In this document: positions 55,413 through 64,000 of the stretch, in pieces | Position numbering within the stretch: the first letter of the stretch is position 1 | How the letters are laid out: the number at the start of each line of letters is the position of its first letter | Source: Polaribacter septentrionalilitoris | GTDB taxonomy: Bacteria; Bacteroidota; Bacteroidia; Flavobacteriales; Flavobacteriaceae | Assembly (NCBI RefSeq): GCF_009832745.1 | Contig: NZ_VRMJ01000046.1 | Span: 1 to 64,000 of the forward strand | Length of the DNA stretch: 64,000 bases | Direction: 5' to 3' | Made by a program: the position numbers and the translations under genes | The notes under the pieces: model-generated | Told to the model about the DNA's origin: nothing | Seen by the model: the letters and a program-made list of their open reading frames with translations, nothing else | Databases searched by the model: none

Positions 55413-58178
55413 TTAATAATTAGTTTCAAATGAATAGGTACCAGGCTTCGCCTCAAAAACAAAAGTATTCTCCGTTTTATTTAGTAATTTAATAGCTAAA
55501 CTTTCCATAAAAATAACACCGTTAACCTTTATATTTTTTTGGGTATTAGCGGGTACTGTAACTTGAGCTGTTGTGTTTGGTGGTACTTTTATGTCTAGTG
55601 TAAATTGGTTGTTCTCGAGTTTCCAACTAGAACTCACTTCTCCATAAGGCGAATTATAAGTTGCAGCTGCAGCTGTTAAGGGTCCTCCTGGAATGGGCGC
55701 AATTTCTATTGCTTTATAAGCTACCTTAATCGGCTTTATACCTGCTATACGCTCATACATCCAACGCCCAATGGCACCATAAGCATAATGGTTAAAGGAG
55801 TTCATACCATCTTTATGGAAACCATCCTTTTTAGTATAACTATCCCAACGTTCCCACATGCTTGTAGCCCCTTGATTGATGGAATAAAACCACGATGGAT
55901 AGGTTTCTTTGAACAAAATATCATACATCAAATCATACTCCCCCGCTTTATCCAGCACCAAAGGCAATATAGGCGTTCCTAAAAAACCGGTGCGCAAATG
56001 ATTATCATACTCAGCGATTAAACGCTTAAGATGCTTTATAGCCTTAACTTCCATTTCGTCTGACAAGAGTTCAAACTCTAAGGCAACTAAATAATGGGTT
56101 TGTGTTTCAACTTTATGCTTAGCACGTCCATCTGCATGAAACCAACGTTTCTCAAAAGCCGATTTAATGGAATCGTGAAGTATAGCGAAGTTTTCAGCCT
56201 CCTGAATTTTCCCTAATACACGAGCACTTTTAGATACTAAATCAACACTGTGGGCATAGTAGGCCATTTTTATGAGTTCTTTAGATACATCGCCTGCTGC
56301 ACGTCCATTTTTTGTAAGTGGTTGCAACCAATCGCCAAACGACTTAATATCGGGAATATGTTCTATTGCCTGATTTGTGCAATAGTTTGTCCATTTTACC
56401 ATCGCTTCATAGTTTTCTTCTAAAACCTCTTTGTCGCCTGTTCTAAAATACAATTCCCAAGGAATAATAACAATGGCATCTGCCCAACCTGAAGAGTGTC
56501 TTTTACCCAAATTATTAGGGACTACCCAAGGGATGCCTCCGTCTTCAAATTGCTCATAGCGTACACTTTGCAACCAGCCTGCCCAAAAAGCATACATATT
56601 GTTATGAAACATAGATGTGGGTGCAATAATTTGTGCATCGCCTGTCCAACCTAAACGCTCGTCTCGCTGTGGGCAATCAGTTGGTATGTCAAAAAAGTTC
56701 CCTTTCATACCCCAACTAATATTACTTTGTAGTTGATTTAATTTTTCGTGTGAGGATTCAAAAGTACCATTCTTCTTAAAGTTAGAATATTGAACAATGG
56801 ATTTTACCCAGTTTTTTTCTGGTTTCGCACCTTTTGCATAACCACTTAGTTCTACATATTGATACCCGTGAAACGTAAAAGTGGGTTTATAAGTTATCGT
56901 ACCATTTTTGGCAGCAACATAATAATCTGTAGATTTTGCCGATCGATAATTGGTTGTGTAAATCGTACTGTCGCGATCTAGCATTTCAGCAAAACGAATT
57001 TTTAAAGTATCGCCTTTTATCATCGGAACTTTAACTACTGGAACACCAACATTATTCTGACCCATATTAAAAATTGTTGTATTCGCATAAGGCTCATGCA
57101 TACTTTTAACCTCCAATGCTTCCCTATCTACAACCGTTTCAAAGCGTTTAGGCAATAATAAAACTGATTTTTCTATATTTCGAGTTTGCACTTTGTGCCA
57201 TTTTGTATCATCATAGTTATTGGTGTGCCAATTGCCTAATTCGAAATTAGCATCATAAGTTTCACCATCATAAATTTTGGCAATACGAATAGGGCCATCT
57301 TTAGTTACTTTCCAATTTTCATCTGAAACAACTATAGTTTTTCCTTCATTATGTTCCATTTCTAGCTGACATAATAACGCTGGTGTAAGACCGTGCTTCT
57401 TTTTTCTACCTCTTAAATAAATTTTACCAGCATACCAACCTTCAGCAAGTGCAAAAGCAATCGTATTTTTGCCTTCCTTTAACATATCTGTAACTTCATA
57501 AGTAAGTGTTGGAATATATTTACGATAAGGCACCCAACCTGGAGGCATAATATCTTCGCCTACTTTTTTACCATTGATGTAAGCCTCGTAAATTCCTTTG
57601 GCAGTAATATATAAGCGTGCTTTTTTTATAGTTTTATCTATATTAATTTCCTTGCGGATGTATTGGGCAGGGAATAATAGCGATCCTCTGTAATCTAATT
57701 CTGTAAGTTGATTATGAGGAATACTCATCCATTTTCCTGACCAGTCTTCATTATTTAACAATCCAAGCTCAAAATGAGCAACTTCACTCCAATCTGATTT
57801 ATTGCCTTTTTCATCCCAAAACCGCACCTGCCAATATACTTTTTGTCTTGATGTTAACGCAGTGCCTTTGTAAGGGACATAAAGTGTTTGGTCGGATGTT
57901 ACTTTACCAGAATCCCAAATATCTGGTGCACTAGACAGTAAATCTAGACGACTCGCAGCAACAATAGAATAAGCAGTTTGGTACCCTACATTTTCTGGTA
58001 ATTTCCAAGAAAAAGAAGGCGTAGCGTCGTAAAAACCCATTGGATTTTTAAACTGCTCGCTCACAGTCAATTCCTTTGGCTGCATACTATTTTGTTTTTG
58101 AGAACAGGACTCTAAAAACAGAACTGCTACTAAAACTAGTAGAAGCAAAAAGTTAGTATTTATTTTCATTTTAAACAT
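55413..58178 (-). CDS. GH78 alpha-L-rhamnosidase, canonical (lipoprotein)
   Basis: Alpha-L-rhamnosidase of 921 residues. The lipoprotein signal ends in LESC. N-terminal beta domains (FSWKLPENVGYQTAY, QVRFWDEKGNKSDWS) precede the catalytic (alpha/alpha)6 barrel. PTDCPQRDERLGWTGDAQ near residue 500 is the classic GH78 motif, with Asp, Glu and Asp in the expected places. SINQGATSMWERWDS near residue 772 carries the general base. FNHYAYGAIGRWMY and a C-terminal beta-sandwich follow. The start ATG directly abuts the stop codon of the sulfatase (TAAATG), a sign of translational coupling. A close relative is cut by the window edge at 62934-64000. Confidence 0.96.
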   Translation of the reverse strand: MFKMKINTNFLLLLVLVAVLFLESCSQKQNSMQPKELTVSEQFKNPMGFYDATPSFSWKLPENVGYQTAYSIVAASRLDLLSSAPDIWDSGKVTSDQTLYVPYKGTALTSRQKVYWQVRFWDEKGNKSDWSEVAHFELGLLNNEDWSGKWMSIPHNQLTELDYRGSLLFPAQYIRKEINIDKTIKKARLYITAKGIYEAYINGKKVGEDIMPPGWVPYRKYIPTLTYEVTDMLKEGKNTIAFALAEGWYAGKIYLRGRKKKHGLTPALLCQLEMEHNEGKTIVVSDENWKVTKDGPIRIAKIYDGETYDANFELGNWHTNNYDDTKWHKVQTRNIEKSVLLLPKRFETVVDREALEVKSMHEPYANTTIFNMGQNNVGVPVVKVPMIKGDTLKIRFAEMLDRDSTIYTTNYRSAKSTDYYVAAKNGTITYKPTFTFHGYQYVELSGYAKGAKPEKNWVKSIVQYSNFKKNGTFESSHEKLNQLQSNISWGMKGNFFDIPTDCPQRDERLGWTGDAQIIAPTSMFHNNMYAFWAGWLQSVRYEQFEDGGIPWVVPNNLGKRHSSGWADAIVIIPWELYFRTGDKEVLEENYEAMVKWTNYCTNQAIEHIPDIKSFGDWLQPLTKNGRAAGDVSKELIKMAYYAHSVDLVSKSARVLGKIQEAENFAILHDSIKSAFEKRWFHADGRAKHKVETQTHYLVALEFELLSDEMEVKAIKHLKRLIAEYDNHLRTGFLGTPILPLVLDKAGEYDLMYDILFKETYPSWFYSINQGATSMWERWDSYTKKDGFHKDGMNSFNHYAYGAIGRWMYERIAGIKPIKVAYKAIEIAPIPGGPLTAAAATYNSPYGEVSSSWKLENNQFTLDIKVPPNTTAQVTVPANTQKNIKVNGVIFMESLAIKLLNKTENTFVFEAKPGTYSFETNY

Positions 58179-59618
58179 TTAATGCACGTGTTTTTTTTCA
58201 TTATCATTACCATCCCATTGATATCCCCAAGCTTTCATATATGCTTCTGCTGGTAAAAATTCATCATTATTTTTATCTAAAATTGTTTGCAGCTTATTCT
58301 CTAAATCAGCTTGAATGTCTGCATAGGCTGCTTTTCCTGCAACATTATTTAACTGATAAGGATCCTTCACATTATCATACAACAACCAAGGGCCTTTAAG
58401 ATCTTTTACATAAGTGTATTTTTCTGTTCTTACACCTCTGTACTCGCGACCACCTCGCTTATATTTCCATTGATGAAAAGGAACTGGACAGGTAATTAAA
58501 GCAGCCTCTACGTCTAATTCTTCTGTACCCAATAATTGTCCTGTATAATCAATACCTTGTACTGATTCTGGGATAGGCAAATTAGACATCCCCAACAGAG
58601 TAGGCATAATATCAGGGAATGAAAACATTTTTGTCATTTTTGTACCGCCTTTTAATTTGGCTGGATATTTTATAATAAAAGGGACATTTATAGACTCTTC
58701 CCACGGCTTTTGTTTCTTAACCTGCGAATGAGAATATAACATATCTCCGTGATCTGATGTTAACACAAAAATGGTGTTTTCTTCGATGCCTAAATCTTTA
58801 ATTTCTTTTTGAAGTGCAGCAATACAATCGTCTAATGCTGATATATGGGCATAATACCCTTTGATGTCTTCCTTAGCTTTTTTAGCTCTATTTTCTGGTA
58901 CATTAGGTCGCAACTTAATATCCATACCTTTATACAAATTCTTATACTTTTGAGGTGCTGTTTGATAAGGAGCGTGTGGCGGTCCATAAGACAAGAACAA
59001 CACAAAAGGATTTTCTTTATTAGCTTGCATATATTTTATGGCATCTTTTGTTTGTGCAATAGCATCATAACCTTCCCATTTGTGTTTTACATCGTTTTCA
59101 TCATAATAAATAGAATTATTATAATTGTGAGTACATTCGTGTACTTTCCAATAGTCAAAACCTTGACGACGATCGGCTTTAACAGGAAGTTGTCTTCCTT
59201 TGTAGTTTTTCATCCCTTGAGGGTGACCATTGATATGCCATTTGCCAATATACCCTGTGTTATAACCATTTTCTTTATATACTTCGGCAATACAATTTTC
59301 TTCTGATTTTAAAGGTTTATCATTATAAAAAAGGCCGTGACTAAGTGGGTATTTTCCAGTCATTAAAGACGCACGTGCTGGCGTACAAACAGGAATATTT
59401 GAAATGGCATTGGTAAAAACCACAGCTTCTTTTGACAAACCATTTAACGTTGGTGTAATCACTTGATTGTTACCTGCAAAACCAAGGTCTTGCGCTCTCC
59501 ATTGATCGGTTAAAATAAACACAACATTGGGTTGTTTTTTTACATCTGTTTTAACCTCTTGCTTAGATTTACAAGAGATTAATTGTAATGCACATAATAG
59601 TATGATAAAATGTTTCAT
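58179..59618 (-). CDS. S1-family sulfatase (lipoprotein)
   Basis: Sulfatase of 479 residues. The lipoprotein signal ends in LISC (Cys16). LTDQWRAQDLGFAG (metal), PVCTPAR near residue 78 (formylglycine), YIGKWHINGH, GPPHAPYQT and TSDHGDMLYSHSQVKK are the core active-site segments. The TDQWR/SDHGDML type is close to that of the sulfatase at 44072 and unlike the arylsulfatase-A-like ones. The tail KAWGYQWDGNDNEKKHVH is probably disordered. It follows GH106 by 12 bp and precedes GH78 with no gap. Desulfation followed by rhamnose removal in one transcript is the natural reading. Confidence 0.93.
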   Translation of the reverse strand: MKHFIILLCALQLISCKSKQEVKTDVKKQPNVVFILTDQWRAQDLGFAGNNQVITPTLNGLSKEAVVFTNAISNIPVCTPARASLMTGKYPLSHGLFYNDKPLKSEENCIAEVYKENGYNTGYIGKWHINGHPQGMKNYKGRQLPVKADRRQGFDYWKVHECTHNYNNSIYYDENDVKHKWEGYDAIAQTKDAIKYMQANKENPFVLFLSYGPPHAPYQTAPQKYKNLYKGMDIKLRPNVPENRAKKAKEDIKGYYAHISALDDCIAALQKEIKDLGIEENTIFVLTSDHGDMLYSHSQVKKQKPWEESINVPFIIKYPAKLKGGTKMTKMFSFPDIMPTLLGMSNLPIPESVQGIDYTGQLLGTEELDVEAALITCPVPFHQWKYKRGGREYRGVRTEKYTYVKDLKGPWLLYDNVKDPYQLNNVAGKAAYADIQADLENKLQTILDKNNDEFLPAEAYMKAWGYQWDGNDNEKKHVH

Positions 59619-59630
59619 CTTTTGTATTAG

Positions 59631-62600
59631 TTATTTAAAAGTTTCAATTACAACTGGCCCTAATAAACCTGACTTTTGCAATGTAGACTCTGGGGTAATT
59701 TTATCGATAACGATCCACGTGTACTTTTCATCTTTGTTCCGCGATTTATCTCTTATCAATTGATTTCTCCAAAGATTTACCACTTCAATTTCTAAAGTAT
59801 TTTCACCTTTTTTAATGGCTTCGGAAATATTTAGTCGGTAAGGCGCCATCCAAACGCCTCCAATAGCTTTTCCGTTTAATTTTACTTTAGCCATTACTGA
59901 TAATTTTCCTAAGTTGATGTAAATATCTTCATCTTTTGGAAGCTCATCAATAGTGAATGTTTTGGTATACACTGCGTTTCCTGAATAGTATTTTATTTGC
60001 TCATTTTCTGATCTAGACCAATCTTGTAAATCATTAAAAATTACGGGATCTTTTGGTCCAATGTCTTTGTTTTTAAAATCGACATTAAAATCTTTATCTA
60101 ATGTTACTAAAGGTTTGTATTCTGGAAAATTAGAGGTTTTGATTGCCTTTTCATCAGTTGCAGAGGTTTTGCTAAATACAACAAACCAACTTTGAGCAGC
60201 CTCCATTTTTAGTGGTACCTTAATACCTGTTTCTGTAACTTCATAATCTGGCAACGCTCTAATTTCTCCGCTTATAGCATTCCATAATTGTGGTTTCATC
60301 TTTGTATCTACACGAAAAACAGGAGACAAATTAATAGTTTCATCACTCTGATTTGTTATAAAATAAATATCCATTCCAGGCATATTTCTGTGTATCCATA
60401 ATACTGGCGCATCTTCTGGCACATCAACATCCTTTTTTAAATTTAAACTTTCAAATACTTCTGGTAATTCGTAACCATCCCAAATTTTACCTTCACCATA
60501 ATTCACATTCATTTTACCATTAGCGTAATCGCCATGCCACATTTTATCGACTAATTCTTTTACTTGCGTATCAGCCATTGGATAATTTTCTAAACTTGGT
60601 GATTTTTCTGGTTTTGGTCCTAAAATAGTTCCACCTTGTTGCACCAACTGTTCAACTTTGGCTAATAATTCTGGACGCATGGTTTTAAATGGTGGCAATA
60701 CCATCACTTTATACGACATGCCGTCTGGCAACACAAATCGTCCATCTTTTACAGACAATCTATTTAGAATAACCTCTGCGTTTATATAATCGTAAGAATA
60801 GCCTTTTGGGATTTCTGGTTGACGCACACCCGTCATAACAGGAGCATCTTCTCCTATATAATAACATACATCTGCAACGTATTTTCCTTGTTGTAATAAA
60901 TGTTGACAACGACGTAGATAATCGAAATAACTGTCTGCTTGACTAAACCACGTATTGTGGCGGTTAAACTCGGTACCAAACCAAGCATTCATACCCGGTT
61001 TTCTATTATCATCGGGTTGCTGAATGTACAAATGCAATACAAAGTGATTGATACCCTCTGTTAATGCCCAATCGCCTCGCTTTTTCAGCATTGCAGGATG
61101 TCTTAAATAGGCTCTTCTTGAGGAAGTAAAGGCTTCTGCTGACGTAATTGGTTTTCCGTAGGTATGGGCTGTTGATGAGGACGCTTTACACTCGATATTA
61201 CCCAGTGTTCCTTCGTTCCAAAATTCTCCAGAAATTAAATCGGATTGCCCTCCGTACATCATAAATTCTCCTGGAAACCCCCAGTGCCCATAGTTTTCTA
61301 ACCAAGTTTTTAAGTTGTGTTTGTTACTTGCTTTTCGTAGTCCTCCAACGTATTCATAAGCGACATCATCTGCAATAGAACGACGTAAATCCCACAGAAA
61401 ACGTTCGGATAACTCCACACTTCCTACAATTCTACCAGATAGTACCGGTAAAAATGGCACAGGGTCATAGCCATATTTTTCTTTGAATTTTAATTCATAT
61501 CCATCCGTCCAGTTTTGAGAGCCTTGTTCATAACTATCGGCCACGACATATTTAAACGCTGATTTGCTTTCTTCAGGAACACGTTTTAACAATTCACCTA
61601 CAAAATTATCAAAATGGTATTGTGCCAAATCGCTATTCATTTTGTCTATTTCATAACCCACACCTTGGGGTGCAGCTGGTGCATTTTTTGTACCTGTTGG
61701 CGTCATTCCCATACGCATAATTGTCCAGTTGCCTTTTGGTACATCCCAAGTTAAATTCCCATTTTCATCAAGTTTATTGCTTAAATCAACAATATTATCT
61801 GGGTTTATAGACAGACTTTTATCTTTAATTTCATCTTGCTTTCCAAAAATGTAAGAATCCCATTTAATACCTGGCGTGGAATTCATCTTACCCAATTGTT
61901 TCTCTATATATTTGTCTAATACCAATGCTTCAGAAATCGTAATTTCAGCAAAACCAAAACCTGCTTTTCTTTTTGTTCTGAAATTGGTACATTTTAACAC
62001 AAACTCTTGTGCTTTTGTTTCTGGCAATACCGTAGCAAAATCTCCTGTTTCAATAGAGGCTACATTAGGTGTAATACGAAAACGGTCGAACTGAAATTCT
62101 TTAATAAGTTCTTCTTTACCATCTACAACTGCAAAAAGGCTCATCTTACATTTAAATGGTCTGCTTGGTATTACAGTAATAGAACGCGTTGTAATGGGTT
62201 CTGATAGTTGAAAATTAATAGCTAAAGTCTCTCCCTTTTTTGGCTCGAAACTGGTATCGTTTTTCTTATTCCCATCATTTAGAATACCGACATTAACATC
62301 TTGCCAATTAGCTGTTATTTTTGTTGGAATATGTTGGGTGCTCTTTTCTTCTAAATTTGATGTTTTAAATGCAAGCGTATGCGTGTCTTGAAATTCTTTT
62401 TTAGGCTGAGCCAATACTATATCAAGTGTTTTTCCTCCTACAACTTTCGTTTCACTATAAGTTAGGTAACGCATGGCTTTTGTATAATCTACCCATGGTC
62501 CGCCACTTTGGCTCCATCCTGGGCAGTTGAATACCCCAATATCTACCCCAATACGTTTACCTTCTTCTACTGCATGTACCATATGAGACCACCAATCTTC

Positions 62601-62882
62601 GCTTAGCATAGGTACTTTTCCATCTCTATGTGCTGGATTGATGTTACCAATTAGCGCCCCTCCAATACCCGCTTTTTTCATCGCCAATAAATCTTTGGTA
62701 ATTCCATCTTTAGAGATATCGTCGTTAATCCAATACCAATAGCACCATATCGTATTGTCTTCCGTTGGTTTTACAAAGCCTGATTTTACAATCTCGTAGT
62801 TTTTTGAATTTTCACAAGACCAAAGCATCAATATAAAGATTGATGACAGCATCAATAGTTTTACTTTTTTACTTAAAAACAT
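59631..62882 (-). CDS. GH106 alpha-L-rhamnosidase (lipoprotein)
   Basis: Alpha-L-rhamnosidase of 1083 residues, larger than the GH106 at 24111. The lipoprotein signal ends in LWSC (Cys23). NTIWCYWYWINDDISKDG and LLAMKKAGIGGALIGNI, then VFNCPGWSQSGGPWV, form the GH106 N-terminal signature. DSYEQGSQNWTDGYE near residue 446 and GEFWNEG near residue 550 carry candidate catalytic and calcium-binding acidic residues. A C-terminal galactose-binding-like domain ends LRNQLIRDKSRN-type sequence. It lies 12 bp upstream of a sulfatase and 51 bp after the partial GH78, in a run continuing beyond the window. Alpha-L-rhamnose release from side chains or ends is inferred from the family. Confidence 0.94.
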   Translation of the reverse strand: MFLSKKVKLLMLSSIFILMLWSCENSKNYEIVKSGFVKPTEDNTIWCYWYWINDDISKDGITKDLLAMKKAGIGGALIGNINPAHRDGKVPMLSEDWWSHMVHAVEEGKRIGVDIGVFNCPGWSQSGGPWVDYTKAMRYLTYSETKVVGGKTLDIVLAQPKKEFQDTHTLAFKTSNLEEKSTQHIPTKITANWQDVNVGILNDGNKKNDTSFEPKKGETLAINFQLSEPITTRSITVIPSRPFKCKMSLFAVVDGKEELIKEFQFDRFRITPNVASIETGDFATVLPETKAQEFVLKCTNFRTKRKAGFGFAEITISEALVLDKYIEKQLGKMNSTPGIKWDSYIFGKQDEIKDKSLSINPDNIVDLSNKLDENGNLTWDVPKGNWTIMRMGMTPTGTKNAPAAPQGVGYEIDKMNSDLAQYHFDNFVGELLKRVPEESKSAFKYVVADSYEQGSQNWTDGYELKFKEKYGYDPVPFLPVLSGRIVGSVELSERFLWDLRRSIADDVAYEYVGGLRKASNKHNLKTWLENYGHWGFPGEFMMYGGQSDLISGEFWNEGTLGNIECKASSSTAHTYGKPITSAEAFTSSRRAYLRHPAMLKKRGDWALTEGINHFVLHLYIQQPDDNRKPGMNAWFGTEFNRHNTWFSQADSYFDYLRRCQHLLQQGKYVADVCYYIGEDAPVMTGVRQPEIPKGYSYDYINAEVILNRLSVKDGRFVLPDGMSYKVMVLPPFKTMRPELLAKVEQLVQQGGTILGPKPEKSPSLENYPMADTQVKELVDKMWHGDYANGKMNVNYGEGKIWDGYELPEVFESLNLKKDVDVPEDAPVLWIHRNMPGMDIYFITNQSDETINLSPVFRVDTKMKPQLWNAISGEIRALPDYEVTETGIKVPLKMEAAQSWFVVFSKTSATDEKAIKTSNFPEYKPLVTLDKDFNVDFKNKDIGPKDPVIFNDLQDWSRSENEQIKYYSGNAVYTKTFTIDELPKDEDIYINLGKLSVMAKVKLNGKAIGGVWMAPYRLNISEAIKKGENTLEIEVVNLWRNQLIRDKSRNKDEKYTWIVIDKITPESTLQKSGLLGPVVIETFK

Positions 62883-62933
62883 GTATCTGTATTTTTATTA
62901 TTTTTAATATTCTATTTTAATCCTATACTTTTT

Positions 62934-64000
62934 TTAGTGGGTATTTTTATAGATGAACTCGTATGCCCCACTTTGTAAATTATCTATGTTTACTTTTTCA
63001 TTTTTTATAGTGACATCTATTTTTTTTCCATTCATGCTAATATCTGGCATGTTATTAAACTTAGGGAGCACAACCTTTGCTGTGGTGTTTGGTGGTACTA
63101 CGATATTGTATATAAAATCATTGCCTTTAAACTTCCATTTCGACTTAATTTTACCGTAATTGGATTCGTAATCTGCAGATACTGCTGAAAGTGTTTGATG
63201 AGGTAATGGTGCAAATTGTATTTTTTTATAACCAGCTTTCAATGGCGCAATACCTGCAGTACGCTCGTACAACCATTGTCCAATAGCTCCGTAAGCGTAG
63301 TGATTAAAAGATAATGCTCTATTAGCAAACCCCTTATCGTGGGTGTAACCATCCCATCGTTCCCACATGGTGGTAGCGCCTTGGTTGATACTATAAAACC
63401 AAGAAGGATAGGTTTCTTTGAATAAAATATTATAAAGCAAATCGGTTTGTCCATATTTATCTAAAACTGAAGCTAACAAAGGTGTACCGATAAACCCGGT
63501 GCGTAAATGATTTTGTGTGGCTGCTATTTCTTTAACTAAATGGTTTATAGCTTGATTTGCCGTTTTTGGAGATAATAAATTAAAGCCAAGCGCTAAAAGA
63601 TAGCCTGTTTGCGTTGGCGTATAAGGTGCTTTTATTTGTCCGTTATTATCAAAATACTCTTTTTCAAAAGCCTGGTTTATAGAACTTAACAATTCACGAT
63701 AGTAATTCGCGTCGTCTTCTAATCCTAAAATTGCTGCACTTTGCATGGTTAACTGCACCGAATAGGCATAAAAAGCGGTTGATATGAGTGTGTTTGGGGT
63801 ATCTCCTCTTCTATCATCTTTTTGTTGTGAATAAGGTTGCAACCAATCGCCAACCGTAGACATGTGGCTGATATTATTGGTTGCTTCTGAAGTATGATAA
63901 TCGCACCATTTTTGCATCATATCATAGTTGTCTTCAAGCACCTTAATATCTCCAGTTCTATAATACAATTCCCAAGGTACTATAGTGCAAGCATCAGACC
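62934..64000 (-). CDS. GH78 alpha-L-rhamnosidase, 5' end beyond window
   Basis: The frame is open to the right edge, so only the C-terminal ~355 residues are present. It reads SDACTIVPWELYYRTGD at the edge and matches the second half of the GH78 catalytic barrel at 55413 closely. INQGATTMWERWDGYT near 63350 carries the general base, and FNHYAYGAIGQWLYERTAGI follows. The C-terminal beta-sandwich has VVPPNTTAKVVLP. The missing part should hold the signal peptide and the DCPQRDE motif. It is 51 bp upstream of GH106, probably in one transcript. The internal TTG at 63968 is not a real start. Confidence 0.95.
   Translation of the reverse strand, partial: SDACTIVPWELYYRTGDIKVLEDNYDMMQKWCDYHTSEATNNISHMSTVGDWLQPYSQQKDDRRGDTPNTLISTAFYAYSVQLTMQSAAILGLEDDANYYRELLSSINQAFEKEYFDNNGQIKAPYTPTQTGYLLALGFNLLSPKTANQAINHLVKEIAATQNHLRTGFIGTPLLASVLDKYGQTDLLYNILFKETYPSWFYSINQGATTMWERWDGYTHDKGFANRALSFNHYAYGAIGQWLYERTAGIAPLKAGYKKIQFAPLPHQTLSAVSADYESNYGKIKSKWKFKGNDFIYNIVVPPNTTAKVVLPKFNNMPDISMNGKKIDVTIKNEKVNIDNLQSGAYEFIYKNTH

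Noticed and set aside
62883..62933. AATCCTATAC as a ninth regulatory site
   Set aside because: It lacks the G of CAGGAT and has no second unit at the 10-bp period.

Overview
The window is AT-rich DNA, almost certainly from a marine Bacteroidota of the Flavobacteriaceae type. Six proteins end in type IX secretion (T9SS) sorting domains. Many others carry lipoprotein signal peptides ending in S-C or N-C. Shine-Dalgarno sites are not obvious, and the gene set is that of a marine polysaccharide-utilisation locus. Almost every gene belongs to one accessory carbohydrate locus. I see no rRNA, tRNA, CRISPR, phage or transposase gene.

Layout. 0-8 kb: a divergent sulfatase / nucleoside-hydrolase-like pair (86-2867), an M43 metalloprotease, a GH39-like enzyme, and a second, damaged copy of the pair. 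In that copy the sulfatase is cut after about 166 codons and joined to a DUF1080 gene (5808-8119). 8-13.4 kb: a 1726-residue BspA/DUF285-type repeat surface protein with a T9SS tail. 13.4-35 kb, all minus strand: DUF1080, heparinase-like lyase, sulfatase, CBM-like T9SS protein, GH78, clan GH-A T9SS enzyme, GH106, multidomain GH78 with LamG and T9SS, esterase, and GH39-like T9SS enzyme. 35-45.5 kb: RhaT L-rhamnose symporter, three sulfatases, GH3, a fucose/arabinose-isomerase-like enzyme and an exported enolase-superfamily protein. 45.7-64 kb: two uncharacterised secreted proteins, sulfatase, DUF1080, two GH78-like paralogues, canonical GH78, sulfatase, GH106 and an edge-truncated GH78.

How it fits together. 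Seven intact sulfatases, five GH78 enzymes plus one partial, two GH106 enzymes and a RhaT symporter point to a sulfated, L-rhamnose-rich algal glycan such as ulvan or a rhamnan sulfate. T9SS enzymes and the surface protein would act outside the cell. Lipoprotein and periplasmic sulfatases and glycosidases would trim oligosaccharides, and RhaT and the isomerase would handle the freed sugar. No SusC/SusD pair, regulator, sulfatase-maturation enzyme or GH88/GH105 unsaturated-uronyl hydrolase lies in the window, so the locus probably continues beyond it.

The most interesting signals are: (1) a tandem CAGGAT / 10-bp-period motif, correctly oriented upstream of eight genes in the 0-35 kb half and not found by eye in the other half; (2) a mosaic duplication whose junction appears to have created a new lipoprotein start for a DUF1080 gene; (3) an esterase cassette bounded by about 210-bp direct repeats; and (4) several secreted protein families of unknown function that are candidate new enzymes.
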